Below, piece by piece: positions 29,512 to 40,158 of a DNA stretch of 47,427 nt; positions within the stretch are counted from its first letter, which is position 1; the number at the start of each line of letters is the position of its first letter. A model generated the notes under the pieces. The model saw only the letters and a program-made list of their open reading frames with translations. It searched no databases and was not told the origin of the DNA. The translations under genes and the position numbers were made by a program. This stretch comes from Mycoplasma anseris ATCC 49234 (GTDB taxonomy: Bacteria; Bacillota_I; Bacilli_A; Mycoplasmatales; Metamycoplasmataceae). The stretch lies in NCBI RefSeq assembly GCF_000702805.1, contig NZ_JNJX01000007.1, positions 1 through 47,427 on the forward strand. Reading direction: 5' to 3'.

Positions 29512-30478
29512 AGAACATAAAGCTGCTGCTAAAATAAAAATCACAAAAAAATTTGGAACTGCTAATTGACTTACTATTTCTAGATTGTTATTAATGATTC
29601 CTTTTATTGTAATTATGTGTGTTGTTTTTGCACTAATCACAAAAAATGGTTCTTTTTTTGGATATCTAGTTGAAAATGGGAAAATCAATTTTTATGGTTC
29701 AGAAAATAAAGTAGCGCTATCTGCATTATATTGAATTAATATTGTTATTTTTGTGGCTGCTATGATTACTGATTGAGCTGATGGTTTTATTGCTAGAAAA
29801 ACTAAAACTGTTACAGCTTTTGGAAAAGTATTTGACCCAATTGCTGACAAGATTGCAACTAATTTAATGTTAATGTTTTTAGCGATTTATAATTTCACTT
29901 ATTTACCAATTGTAATTTTATTCATTGTAAGAGATATTTTGGTTGATGGTTGCCGGGTATTTGCTACTAAGAAAAATATTGAAATCAAAGCTAATTGATG
30001 AGGAAAAATCAAGACTATCATTGTAACATTAGCAATTGTAGTAATTGCTGTTTCTGCTCCTTGATTATCAAAAGTATTTATTGAAACACCAACCGATCAA
30101 AGTCCAAGATATGAAAATTATTTAATTTATGTAAACATTCCTTTAATTTTAGGTTTAGTAATTGCTTGAGTTAGTGGAATTATTTACATGAAAAAATACT
30201 TAAAAGGCATTACTGAAGATTTAGAAGAAAAACACAAAAAATTAATTGCCGAAAATAAAGCAATTGAAGAATCAAAAAATCAAGCTAAAACTAATAAAAA
30301 TGATGATTCTGAAGTAGTTAAATCAAAAGAGCTTGAAATTATAAAAACTAATGAACTTGAATTAGAAAAAGAAGAACAACTAACCCCTGATTCAGAAAAT
30401 AAAGTTTTAGAAAATAATTCAAGTTCAGTTAATTTAAATGAATCAATTTTTGAAGAAAACCCCGATTTCTTTGATTAA
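29498..30478 (+). CDS. pgsA: CDP-diacylglycerol-glycerol-3-phosphate 3-phosphatidyltransferase
   Basis: 326 residues. It makes phosphatidylglycerol phosphate, the precursor of PG and cardiolipin. The CDP-alcohol phosphotransferase motif is DWADGFIARKTKTVTAFGKV, followed by FDPIADK (the D-x2-DG-x2-AR-x8-G-x3-D-x3-D pattern, with Trp from TGA). Membrane helices run from about 25 to 225. An unusual charged tail of about 95 residues (LEEKHKKLIAENKAIEESKN and a Glu/Asn-rich end) follows the last helix and should be a cytoplasmic coiled coil with a disordered end. The usual enzyme has about 180-220 residues. Confidence 0.9.
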
Positions 30479-30483
30479 TGATT

Positions 30484-30509
30484 ATCTCTCGTATTGAGAG
30501 ATTTTTTTA
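30484..30509 (+). terminator. Terminator after pgsA
   Basis: ATCTCTC pairs with GAGAGAT (7 bp, 5-nt loop), then T6. It lies 5 nt past the stop. Confidence 0.85.
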
Positions 30510-30561
30510 TCTAATACTGCCTATGCAAAATAGCTTTTTTTGTTTTTTTATATATTTAATA

Positions 30562-30567
30562 TATAAT
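30562..30567 (+). promoter_or_regulatory. -10 box of rpmG
   Basis: TATAAT 44 nt before the rpmG ATG, with AGGAGG between. Confidence 0.5.
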
Positions 30568-30611
30568 ATTATTATTAATTTAAATTAATCTACTATATAT
30601 AGGAGGAAATT

Positions 30612-30764
30612 ATGCCAAGAGAAGGATTAACATTAAGATGTGAAACTTGTAAAATGGAAAATTACATTACAAAGAAAAACAAAAAATTACATCCAGAAAA
30701 AATGGAAGTAACCAAATATTGTGCAAAATGTAATGGACATACAACTCACAAAGAAAAAAAATAA
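30612..30764 (+). CDS. rpmG: 50S ribosomal protein L33 (zinc-binding form)
   Basis: 50 residues: [20 protein letters not shown] at the start and [15 protein letters not shown] at the end. Two CxxC pairs form the zinc ribbon of the C+ type L33. The protein sits near the E site of the large subunit. Strong AGGAGG. It precedes pepP by 17 nt, so they probably share a transcript. Confidence 0.93.
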   Translation: MPREGLTLRCETCKMENYITKKNKKLHPEKMEVTKYCAKCNGHTTHKEKK

Positions 30765-30781
30765 ATCTTTAGGAGAAATAA

Positions 30782-31828
30782 ATGATAAGAACAGAATTAG
30801 AAAAAATCTTTAGTGAAACTAAAGTTGAAGCAATTATTGCGGAATCTCCTCAAACAAGATTATGATATTCAAACGTTCAAACTTCTGATGGTTATTTAGT
30901 AATTGAACCCAATAAAGCATATTTATTTGTTGATGGAAGATACATTGAATATGTAACTAAAAATGCCAAAAATGTCGAAGTAAAACTACTTCAAAAAGGT
31001 TCTTTTACAGAATTTTTAGTTAAAAAAGGATATAAAAAAGTAGCTGTTGAAAAAGATTATTTAAATCTACAAACCTTTGATTATTTTAAAGAAGTTTTAC
31101 CACATGCGGAATTTGTAAAAATTCAAGCCCAATTATTAAGAATTCATAAAGATGAAGAGGAAATTGCAAAAATTCAAGAAGCTTGTGATATTTCTTTACA
31201 AGCATTTGAAGAATTAAAAAAACTATTAAAAGTTGGCATGACTGAATTAGAAGCATCAAATAAATTAGGTTATTTAATGAGACTATTTGGCGCTGAAAAA
31301 GAATGCTTTGATTCAATTATTGCCTTTGGTGAAAATGCAGCTGAACCACACCACCATCCAACTTCAAGAAAACTACAAGATGGTGACATTGTTAAAGTTG
31401 ATTTTGGTGCTCAATTCGAAGGATGAGCAAGTGATATTACTAGAACATTCTTCTTTGGTCAAAAACCAAAAAGTCCAGAATTAGTAAAAATTCTTGATAT
31501 TGTTAAAGAAGCTCAAAAACAAGGAAGACTTGCTGTAAAACCTGGAGTTTCAACCCAAGATATTGACAAGATTTGCCGCGATTATATTGAACAACAAGGA
31601 TATGGTCAATTCTTTACTCATTCAACAGGACATGGAGTTGGTATTGATGTTCATGAACTACCAGGAGTTGGTAGAGGTGGCGCAGGCGTTATTTTAGAAG
31701 AAGGTATGGTAATTACTGTCGAACCTGGAATTTATGTTGAAGGTTTAGGCGGGGCTAGAATCGAAGACACAATTTATGTTACTAAAGATGGTTCAAAAGT
31801 ATTAAGTAGACCTGAAGATTATAAATAA
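30782..31828 (+). CDS. pepP: Xaa-Pro aminopeptidase (M24 family)
   Basis: 348 residues. It removes an N-terminal residue before proline. The N-terminal creatinase-like domain runs to about 125. The metal ligands of the pita-bread fold are visible: Asp in VKVDFGA, Asp in SDITRTF, His in STGHGVGID, Glu in TVEPGIY and Glu in ARIEDT. HHHPTSR holds the substrate His. TGA codons encode Trp. AGGAG lies before the ATG. It ends at a terminator shared with the convergent ABC operon. Confidence 0.93.
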
Positions 31829-31834
31829 AATAAT

Positions 31835-31868
31835 AAAAAATAGAAGTATCCGGAAACTTCTATTTTTT
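31835..31868. terminator. Bidirectional terminator between pepP and the ABC permease gene
   Basis: AAAAAATAGAAGT pairs with ACTTCTATTTTTT (13 bp, 8-nt loop). It has T runs on both strands and sits between convergent genes. Confidence 0.9.
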
Positions 31869-32763
31869 ATTTTCTTTTGCGATTGTATGAAACAGTAAAG
31901 TTTAATACTAAGAAGAAGATTGTCATTATGCCGACAAATAATGCCATATGTCATAATTCAATTGATTCAGGTTTCATTCAGAAGAAAAATGCCCGACTAT
32001 TAGCTGCACTATTTAAAAAGACATGTTTACCATCTAACAATGATCCTCTAATTAGATTTCCGATTTGAGTAGTTGGAAATAAAGAAGTAGTTTCAGCAAC
32101 GGCTCTTGGTAAAGTGTTTAAAGGAACAAATGCCCCAGTTAAAAAGCCAGCTACCATTGATAAGACTGAGTTTAAAGCTGAATAAACCCCAATGTTTTTA
32201 ACATAGCTAATAAAGAAGACGATCATGGCTGAATTAAATAAACAACCAAGCATTGCAATTCCTCATATTCTAAATCCAACATTAACACTAAAGGTTAAAG
32301 TATGATCAATTCCCATTCAACCTAAGGTTACTAAATAAATAAAGCTAGTTATTACCATATTCACAACAATGTTAAAGAACAAATAACTAAACCTAATAAC
32401 CGAAGATCTAACTGGAGTGATAAATAAGTCATTTAAAACTTTCTTTTCAGCATCAGAAACCATTACTGAAGATATTGCAAGTGCATTAGTAAAGGTTGTT
32501 ACGGTAATTAAACCTATTAATAAAAACCAATCAGCATATTCATTTTGAAGCATTTTTTTGGCATCTTCACTAAATAAATAAAGTCCATCATATACTTCTT
32601 GTGTTTTAAAAGCAAAGCCTAATTGTTCTTTATAAATGTTTTTAGCAAATAAAATAAAGCATAAAAAGACAATTAATGGGCTTAATGCGGTTATAAAAAT
32701 TCTTTTAGGTTCTTTGATAAAACAAAGACAATTTCTTTTAAATAGTCTTCACATTTGTGTCAT
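31867..32763 (-). CDS. ABC-2 type exporter permease
   Basis: 298 residues with about six membrane helices. It resembles ABC-2 permeases of the drug or polymer exporter type. The first helix follows a cytoplasmic start (MTQMWRLFKRN). TTFTNALAISSVMVSDAEKK is the usual coupling helix, and the last third has the GAFVPLNTLPRAVAETTSLF segment typical of ABC-2 (FPxxxLP). It overlaps the ATPase stop by one base (TAATG) and has AAGGAGG. Last gene of the glyS-dnaG-rpoD-nfo operon. Substrate unknown. Confidence 0.85.
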
Positions 32764-33740
32764 TACTTGCCTCCTTTTTTAAAGGCATTGGTTACGTTTA
32801 AAAAGACTTCATCCATATCACCTTTTAAAAGTTCATAATCACTTATTAAATCTAAATTATTTTTAACAAAATCTTTTGCTTCTTGATATGTTTTAAATCT
32901 TAAGATATTAACATCTGAAGAAGTTTCTCAACTAATAAAACCTTTTGCAATTTCAGCAATATTTTTTAAATAAGGATTAATTTGCTCACCATAAAGTTTT
33001 ACCATGGCTGTAGCATATTCAGTTTTTAAACTAGCCGGTGTACCTTCTGCTAATTTATTTCCTTTTTCAATAATAATTGCATAATCACAGTTATTGGCTT
33101 CTTCCATATAGTGAGTTGTTAATAAAATAGTTAGTTTTCTTTCTTTTTGAATTTTTCATAAGATATCTCACACCAATTTTCTTGAACTTGGATCCAATCC
33201 AGTTGTTGGCTCATCTAAAAACAAGATGCTTGGTTTATGAACTAAAGCTCTAGCAATATCAACTCTTCTTTTTTGCCCACCACTCAATTTTCCATATTCA
33301 CGGTTTGCAATTTCATTTAATTGAAATTCGTCCATAATTTCTTGAACAATTTGTTTCAAGCCTTTTTCTTTACCAAAATAAGAACTATATAAAGAAGCTC
33401 TTGTTGTTAAGTTTTGAACAACACTTAATTTGGCATCTAAAATTGATTCTTGAAAAACAATTCCAATGCTTTTTTTGATATTAATGATATCTTTAGAAGC
33501 GTCAACTCCATTAATTAAAATGGTTCCGTCATCTTTATTTAATAATCCTAATATGATATTTAAAGTAGTTGATTTGCCGGCCCCATTTAAGCCTAAAAAA
33601 CCAAAAAGTTCACCTTTTTTAACACTAAAAGATAAATCATTTAATGCTAAGTTTTTCTTAAAACTTTTTCTAAGGTTTTTAATTTCAATTGCTAATGGAT
33701 TTTGCTTGCTTATTTGTAATTGGTTATTTTCTTGCCTCAT
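32763..33740 (-). CDS. ABC-2 type exporter ATPase
   Basis: 325 residues. Walker A is GLNGAGKST, the Q-loop is VFQESILDAKLS, the signature is [16 protein letters not shown], Walker B is ILFLDEPTTGLDP, and the switch is LTTHYMEEA. The C-terminal 85 residues, with VFLNVTNAF near the end, are of the type seen in drug-exporter ATPases (DrrA-like). It works with the permease encoded next to it. AGAGG lies before the ATG. Frame checked across TGA codons (Trp). Confidence 0.92.
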
Positions 33741-33750
33741 TTTAACCTCT

Positions 33751-34599
33751 TTAAAATAATTTTTCTTCTTCTTTATTTAAAAGTAAAGCAATTTCTTCTT
33801 TATATGGACTTTGATTATTGATATAAGGAGTTTCTAAAATAATCGGAATATTATCAAAATCTTTATCAAAGACAAATTTTTGTAAGGCGTTTTTGCCAAT
33901 ATATCCTTTGCCAATATTAGCATGACGATCTTTGTGTGAATTTAAGACATTTAAAGAATCATTTAAATGAATTACTTTGACGTGTTTTAATAAATCATTA
34001 GTTTTTAAATATGTCTTAAATTCTTCATATTTAGTAATATCATATCCACCATCTCAAATATGACAAGTATCTAAACAAATGGCAACTCTAGGGTGATAAT
34101 TTAAACCTTTTAAAACATATTGAATTTCTTCAAATGTTTTGCAAACTTCACTACCTTTACCTGCCATTGTTTCTAAACAAATAACAACATCTTTAGTTTT
34201 AGCAATAACATTTTTTAAAGTATGAATCAAAACATCTAAAGACTCTTTACGTTCAAATTGCGTTGCTGAACCAGGATGCAATACTAATCATTTAGCATTA
34301 ATATAATTCATTCTTTGAATTTCTTTTATTAAAAAATCTTCTGCAAACTTGTGTTTAATAACACTTGCTGCATTAATGATATAAGGAGCATGAACAACAA
34401 TATCCTCTTCTTTGATTTTAGACTGATATTTTAATTTATATTCTTCATATTGATATTTCGAAACATCAGCTCGAATGGTATTTTGTGGCGGTCCTAAATA
34501 GATCATCGCACAATTGGCATTGTTGTTTAAACTTTCTTCAATTGCCCCAACTAAATAATTGGGACTTTTAAAAGAAACATGACTCCCTAATTTAATCAT
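33751..34599 (-). CDS. nfo: Endonuclease IV (AP endonuclease)
   Basis: 282 residues. It cleaves DNA 5' to abasic sites in base-excision repair. The zinc ligands are all visible: His in VVHAPYI, His in LVLHPGSA, Glu in ICLETMAGKG, Asp and His in CLDTCHIWDGGYD, His in VIHLNDS, Asp and His in DRHANIG, and Glu in ILETPY. N-terminal MIKLGSHVSF is typical. AAAGGA lies before the ATG. Co-transcribed between rpoD and the ABC genes. Confidence 0.96.
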
Positions 34600-34611
34600 T
34601 TTTATCCTTTC

Positions 34612-36159
34612 TTAATCAATATCATAACTTTCATTTAAGAAATATTCTTTTAATTTTTTGCGTTTTTGAGGATGTTTTAATTTACGTAATATTTTAGTTT
34701 CAAGTTGTCTTACTTTTTCTTTAGTTAAATTCATTTCTTTTGCCAATTCATCTAAAGTGTGAGGACGATAAGTTTCACCATTTTCATCTTTTCCAATTCC
34801 AAAACGTTTTCTAATTAAAATTCTATCGTCTTTATCTAAACTATTTTCTAGCATTTCATCAAGAATCACACTTAATTCTTCATGAGAAGCATAATCAGTT
34901 GGACTCATTACGGTTTCATCTTTTACAAAATCACTAAAACTTGAGTTTTCTTCTTTTCCAATGTTTTTATCTAAACTAATTGGGTCGATGTTAATTTTTC
35001 TAATGTATCTTACTTTTTCAGCAGTGAAATCACCCCCATATTTTTTTGCTATTTCTTCATCAGTTGGGGGATAACCTAATTCTTGTTGTAATTCTCTTTC
35101 GATTTTAAGAATTTTGTTAATTGTTTCAACCATATGAACTGGGACCCTAATTGTTCTTGCTTGGTCAGCCACTGCTCTTGTTATTGCTTGTCTTATTCAT
35201 CAAGTAGCATAGGTTGAAAATTTATAACCTTTGTGATAATCAAATTTAGAAACTGCTTTCATGATTCCTGAATTACCTTCAGAAATTAAATCAATAAAGC
35301 TTAAGCCTCTATTTTTATATCTTTTAGCATTATTTATAACTAATCTTAAATTTCTTTTTACAAGCATATCTCTAGCTCTTTTAAAACGATAATAGTCACC
35401 CTTTTCTAACGCTTTTTCCATTTTTTGGGCTAATTCTAGTTCTTCTTTTGGGGTTAATAATTTACCATATTTTCCAATTCAACGCATATATCATTTTACG
35501 ATATCATTAGTTTCAGTCAATTTGTTTGAAAGAACATTATCATCTTTTAGATTTAATTGTTTTTCATCAAGTTTAATGTCATAATCATCATATTCTTTTA
35601 AAAGACTTTCAGCATTAAAATCTTCATAATCATCCAATTCAGATTCTAATTTAGGTAAATATTGTTCTTCTTCGTCATTTATTAATTCTTCATCTTCGTC
35701 TTCTTCATCACTAATACGAACACTACTATCATCAAATTCTGAATCAACGTCTAATTCTTCATTATCATCAATTTCTTCATCTTCAAAATCCATTTTAGAT
35801 TCATCAAATTCTTCTTCAGCTTCTTCTAAAATTTCATCTTCTTCATCATCTTCTTCAACAAAAGATTTCTTTTCTTTTTTGTTTTTTTGTTTAATATTGT
35901 CTAAAAAATCTGTTTCACTAATGTCATCATCATCCCCAAAATCCACATCAACACTTAATATGTTTTCTTCCATTAGTTTTTCAAATAAAGCATCAGTTTC
36001 AGCTTCATCAATATAAAGTTTTTTCTTTTCCAATAAGCTAAAAATTTCTTCTTGATTAAAAGAAGTTTTCTGTTTATTTTTACTTTGGATTTTCTTTAAT
36101 TCATCCTGGATTTTCTTTGTTACTAAATCAATGGATAAATCTAAATCAGTTTTAGCCAT
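34612..36159 (-). CDS. rpoD: RNA polymerase primary sigma factor
   Basis: 515 residues. It directs core RNA polymerase to -10/-35 promoters and is probably the housekeeping sigma. Region 2 has [20 protein letters not shown], then [14 protein letters not shown] and [18 protein letters not shown] (-10 recognition; both Trp are TGA). Region 3 has [15 protein letters not shown]. Region 4 has [20 protein letters not shown], the -35 helix. Residues about 70-190 are an extreme Asp/Glu-rich block, an enlarged acidic region that replaces a normal region 1.1. Overlap of dnaG and rpoD in one operon is the classic macromolecular-synthesis arrangement. Confidence 0.96.
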
Positions 36160-36171
36160 AATTTTCCTTTC

Positions 36172-37986
36172 TTAATGTTTTAATAACTTTTTAATATTGC
36201 TTGGTTTTTCAGTAGTAATTTCTTTAATTTTGTTATTAAATTCATCTTGTTCTAAATCTTTAAGTACATTTAAATCAGTTAGGGTTGCAAGGGTTTTTAA
36301 ATGACTTTGTTTATGCATTTCTGATAAGTTGCTATCATTTGTAATAATTTCAGTTAAATTATTGTAATTACCATCGTATTTCTTGGTCTTTATTAAATCA
36401 ACAACATAACTAATCAATAATCTAATTTCTAAATGTTTTTGGTTGTAATTAACAAATGAAGAAAAAGTGTTTGTTTCAAATTTATTTATTAAGCTAGGTT
36501 GTTTTAAAATTGATTTCAAAATCATATAAAAATCAGCAGTTCGTCCAAAGCAATTGATAATTGATTGTCTCTTATTATTTGAGTTTTTATTGATTTTTAT
36601 ATCATTATTGATTGAATTTGCTTTAATAATTTCTTTATTAGTTTTGGATTGGCTATTTTGAACAATTCTTTTAAAATTAAAATCACTTGGAAAATTAGGC
36701 TTGCAATATTGTTTATAAAATGAATCATAGCTTTCAATATTTAAAAAGCCATTTTCAATTACTTTTTGTTTAAAAATTAATTTTAATTGATCATCTAGAT
36801 AAAAAAGATATTCAAACATTTCACGATAAATAATTGTTTTTTGTTCATCTAATAAATTTTTGGGTTGGTTTTGAAAGTAATTTAAATATAGAAATTCATT
36901 TAAATCAATTTTATTATTAGCAACCTTTATTAAAGTTTTTCCATTGTCAATATTAAATAATTCATCTGGGTCTTTATTTAAAAGGTTAATTACAAAATTT
37001 ACTTTCAAATTATATTTATTTGCAAAAAACAAAATTATTTTTAAATTTTTTAAGGTGGCTTTTTTTCCAGCATTATCACTATCTAAAAATAAATTAATTT
37101 TGCAATTTTTTAATAAATTTAAATGGTATTCGCTAAAATGTGTTCCCATTAAGGCAACTGTATTTGTAATATTTGCCTTGTGAAGTGCAATACAATCAAA
37201 TTGCCCTTCTACTAAATAAACTTCTTTTTGACTAGTAATTGCATTTTTAGCCTTAAAAAAGTTAAATAATGTTTTATTTTTGCTAAATACAATGGTTTCA
37301 GCTGAATTTAAATATTTGGTTTCAGAAAAACCAGTTATATCTCTTCCAGAAAAGGCGACAATATTGCCATTTTCATTTTTAATTGGAAACATCAATCTTT
37401 TTATGAAGAAATTTCGCTCAATATTATTTTTGCTTACAAGGGAAGAATTAATTAAAAATTGGTCACTAAAATTTCTTTCTTTTAAAAATTGATAAATACT
37501 TTTTTCTTCAGAAGCATATCCAATTTCAAATTCTTTTACAATTTCTTTGGTTAAATTTCTTTTTTTCATAAATTGAATTAATTCATCATTATGATTAATT
37601 AACAAATGGTATTGAAAGAAATTATTAGCTTCTTTATTAATTTCTAAAAGCATTAATTGATTTTCATCAAAAACTGGTAAATTAGTTCTGCTTTGTTTAT
37701 ATTGATCGATGTTAATATTAACTTTTTTTGCCAATATTTCCAAAGCATCAATCGCAGAAATATTTTTATATAATTCTAAAAATTTTAAGGCATTACCAGT
37801 TTTCCCACAACCAAAACAAGTAAAGATTTGTTTTTCAGGACTTACTATAAATGATGGGGTTTTTTCGCCATGAAATGGACAACATGCACGAAAGTTTTTA
37901 CCATTTTTTTGTAATGGTAAAAATTCACCAATAATATTTATAATATCCGTTTTTTCTAATACTTGTTTTCAAATGTTTTGATCCAT
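36172..37986 (-). CDS. dnaG: DNA primase
   Basis: 604 residues. It makes RNA primers for replication. The N-terminal zinc finger is CCPFHGEKTPSF with CFGC. The TOPRIM core has VYLVEGQFDCIALHK and LFLDSDNAGKKA. The C-terminal helicase-binding domain is weakly conserved and Asn/Lys-rich. The ATG at 37986 has AAGGAG in the gap after glyS (8 nt). In-frame TGA codons are Trp. It lies upstream of rpoD, as in many bacteria. Confidence 0.96.
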
Positions 37987-37994
37987 TAAACTCC

Positions 37995-39368
37995 TTATTT
38001 TATATATTTATCTAAATAATTTTTAATTTCTGAAATTTTTATCCTTTCTTGTTCCATAGTATCACGGTGTCTAATTGTTACTGTTTCATCTTCTAAAGTA
38101 TCGAAATCAATTGTAATAGCAAAAGGGGTACCAATTGCATCTTGACGACGGTATCTTTTTCCAATAGAACCAGCTTCATCATAAATTAATCTCAAATCAG
38201 TGCTGTTTAATAAATCCTTATATACTTCTTTAGCTTTTTCATTAATTTTTTTCATTAATGGAAATACTGCTAATTGATAAGGAGCAATATTATAATCAAG
38301 TTTTAAGACTACTCTTTCGTCGTTTTCTAATACTTCTTTTTCATAAGCATCAATTAATATTGCAAACAATAAACGATCTAAACCAATTGATGGTTCAATT
38401 ACGTGAGGAATTATTTTCTGTCCTTCATCTGTTAAATATTCTAAACTTTCATTTGAATATTTCATGTGTTGGGAAAGGTCATAATTACCACGATTAGCAA
38501 TTCCTAATAATTCACCTCATCCAAAAGGAAATAGATATTCAATGTCACTTGTTCCTTTTGAATAATGGCTTAATTCTTCTTTTTCATGTGGTCTAATTCT
38601 TATGTTTTGAGTTTTAATACCAAGTAATTTAACAAATTCTTCGCATTTCTTAATTCAGTATTGATAAAATTTTTCATCTTGTTCAGGTAAGCAGAAAAAT
38701 TCTAATTCCATTTGTTCAAATTCTCTTGTTCTAAAAATAAAATCTCTTGGAGTGATTTCATTTCGAAAACTTTTTCCAATTTGGCCAATTCCAAATGGCA
38801 ATTTTGCTCTGGTTGTTCTTAAAACATTTTTAAAGTTTACAAAAATTCCTTGAGCTGTTTCTGGTCTTAAATAAGTTTGGTTAGCAGTTGTATCGATTGC
38901 ACCCATTTGAGTTTTAAACATTAAATTAAAAGGTCTAATTGAGGTTCATTCTGTTTTTTCGCCATCATATTTCTTAACGTTTTTAGTAATGATTTCTTCT
39001 AATTCACTAAAGGTTGCTTTTTCAACGTTTATTTCAGGAAATAATTCTTTTACTAAATGATCAGCACGGTATCTTTTACCATTGATTTTATTTTCAATCA
39101 AAAAGTCAGTAAAGTTATCAATATGACCACTAGCTTTTCAAATTAAAGGGTTAGTAATGATTTTTGAATCAATTTGATAGTTATTTTCTTTTCTAATAAA
39201 TTCTTTGATTCACATTCTTTTGATTTCAGTCATCATTTGGGTAGCTAAATTACCATAATCTCAAGTATTAACTACACCACCATAAATTTCAGCATTTTGA
39301 TAAACAAAACCTGAAATTTTCAAATGATTAATAATTTCTTGCAAGTTTTTTTGGTTATTATCATTCAT
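37995..39368 (-). CDS. glyS: Glycyl-tRNA synthetase (alpha2 type)
   Basis: 457 residues, class II, single-chain form as in eukaryotes and many Gram-positives. Motifs: [20 protein letters not shown], the motif 2 area with [13 protein letters not shown] and [27 protein letters not shown], and motif 3 ([17 protein letters not shown]). The C-terminal anticodon-binding domain starts with [12 protein letters not shown]. The ATG at 39368 has GGAG 8 nt upstream; an out-of-frame ATG at 39364 is not used. It heads the minus-strand operon running to 31867. No T-box-like leader could be seen in the 177 bp upstream. Confidence 0.96.
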
Positions 39369-39546
39369 ATAGTAGGCTCCTTGATTTATGTTCATTCTTC
39401 AACATAAATATTTAAAATTTTACTACTATTTATTAAAATATTTATATTTTTAATAAAATAATGTGGTGAATTAGGTAAATATAGTTGAAAATTAAAATCT
39501 AAAGAATTTTATTAAAAATTAGATAAAATTAAAAAATAGGAGATTT

Positions 39547-39966
39547 ATGGAAAAAATAAAATTAAAAACATTATTAGATAACAAGAAGAAACGTTCATAT
39601 TATGCTTTGTATATTATTTCTAACATTTTTAGTTTTGGTTCATTTTTACCAATGATTTTAATGTTTGTTTGTGTTGGAATAATGATATCAAATATTGATG
39701 ACCACAATATTGTTAATCAATGTATGATTGGTATTTATGTTGCAATTGGGCTTGTATTTTTTATGATTGGAGCATTAATTGTTATTACCCTTATAAAAGG
39801 CAGAAAAAAGATTTGTTCAATTCTTTATTATTTAGCCCAAAAAACAAATAAACATCATTACAGAAGAATGTTTAATTTCTATAAATTTGATCTTTATGGT
39901 TCTTCAATAGATTATTCAATTGAAGTTAAAAATTTAGAAATAATTGAGTCAAAAAACAATAATTAA
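39547..39966 (+). CDS. Two-helix membrane protein of unknown function
   Basis: 139 residues. A basic N-terminus (MEKIKLKTLLDNKKKRSYY) is followed by two membrane helices (about 20-47 and 57-82) and a cytoplasmic C-terminus with paired basic residues (HHYRRMFNFYKF). The start has AGGAG. The first 45 residues look related to the protein at 41437 (KIKIKELLVNKRTKEYY then a membrane helix; see findings). No family recognised. Confidence 0.7.
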   Translation: MEKIKLKTLLDNKKKRSYYALYIISNIFSFGSFLPMILMFVCVGIMISNIDDHNIVNQCMIGIYVAIGLVFFMIGALIVITLIKGRKKICSILYYLAQKTNKHHYRRMFNFYKFDLYGSSIDYSIEVKNLEIIESKNNN

Positions 39967-39994
39967 ATTCAATAATTTTTTGCTTTTATTATCC

Positions 39995-40036
39995 TTGAAC
40001 AATATTTGATAGTTGAATTTGTTCAATTTAAGGAAC
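39995..40036 (+). repeat. Overlapping inverted repeats upstream of the 40159 operon
   Basis: TTGAACAA (39995-40002) is a perfect 8-bp inverted match to TTGTTCAA (40019-40026). A shorter dyad GTTC-N8-GAAC spans 40021-40036. They end 9 nt before the candidate -10 box, so they may be an operator or the weak terminator of the gene at 39547. Confidence 0.4.
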
Positions 40037-40045
40037 TTTTCATTT

Positions 40046-40051
40046 TATAAT
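40046..40051 (+). promoter_or_regulatory. -10 box of the 40159 operon
   Basis: TATAAT with no good -35. It predicts a leader of about 100 nt that contains the hairpin at 40086-40138. Confidence 0.45.
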
Positions 40052-40085
40052 TATATTATGATTATATTAAATTTAGAGATGGTTT

Positions 40086-40138
40086 AAAATGTATGACATG
40101 CATTTATCTTAAATAAGTGTATGTTGTACATTTTTTTT
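40086..40138 (+). promoter_or_regulatory. Terminator-like hairpin in the leader of the 40159 operon (candidate attenuator)
   Basis: A 22-bp RNA stem: 40086-40107 pairs with 40113-40134 around a 5-nt loop (CTTAA). Eighteen pairs are Watson-Crick and the other four are G-U wobbles. Eight T follow at 40131-40138, overlapping the end of the stem. It ends 20 nt before the ATG at 40159 and just before the GAAAGAGG ribosome-binding site. It could terminate the upstream transcript or control the operon by attenuation. Confidence 0.7.
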
Positions 40139-40158
40139 GTTAAACGAAAGAGGATTTT

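Noticed and set aside
39369-39546. T-box riboswitch upstream of glyS
   Set aside because: I found no T-box consensus or terminator/antiterminator pair in the gap.
40086-40134. Terminal inverted repeats of an insertion sequence
   Set aside because: The arms are 5 nt apart, no transposase lies between them or nearby, and the pattern fits an RNA hairpin with a T-run.
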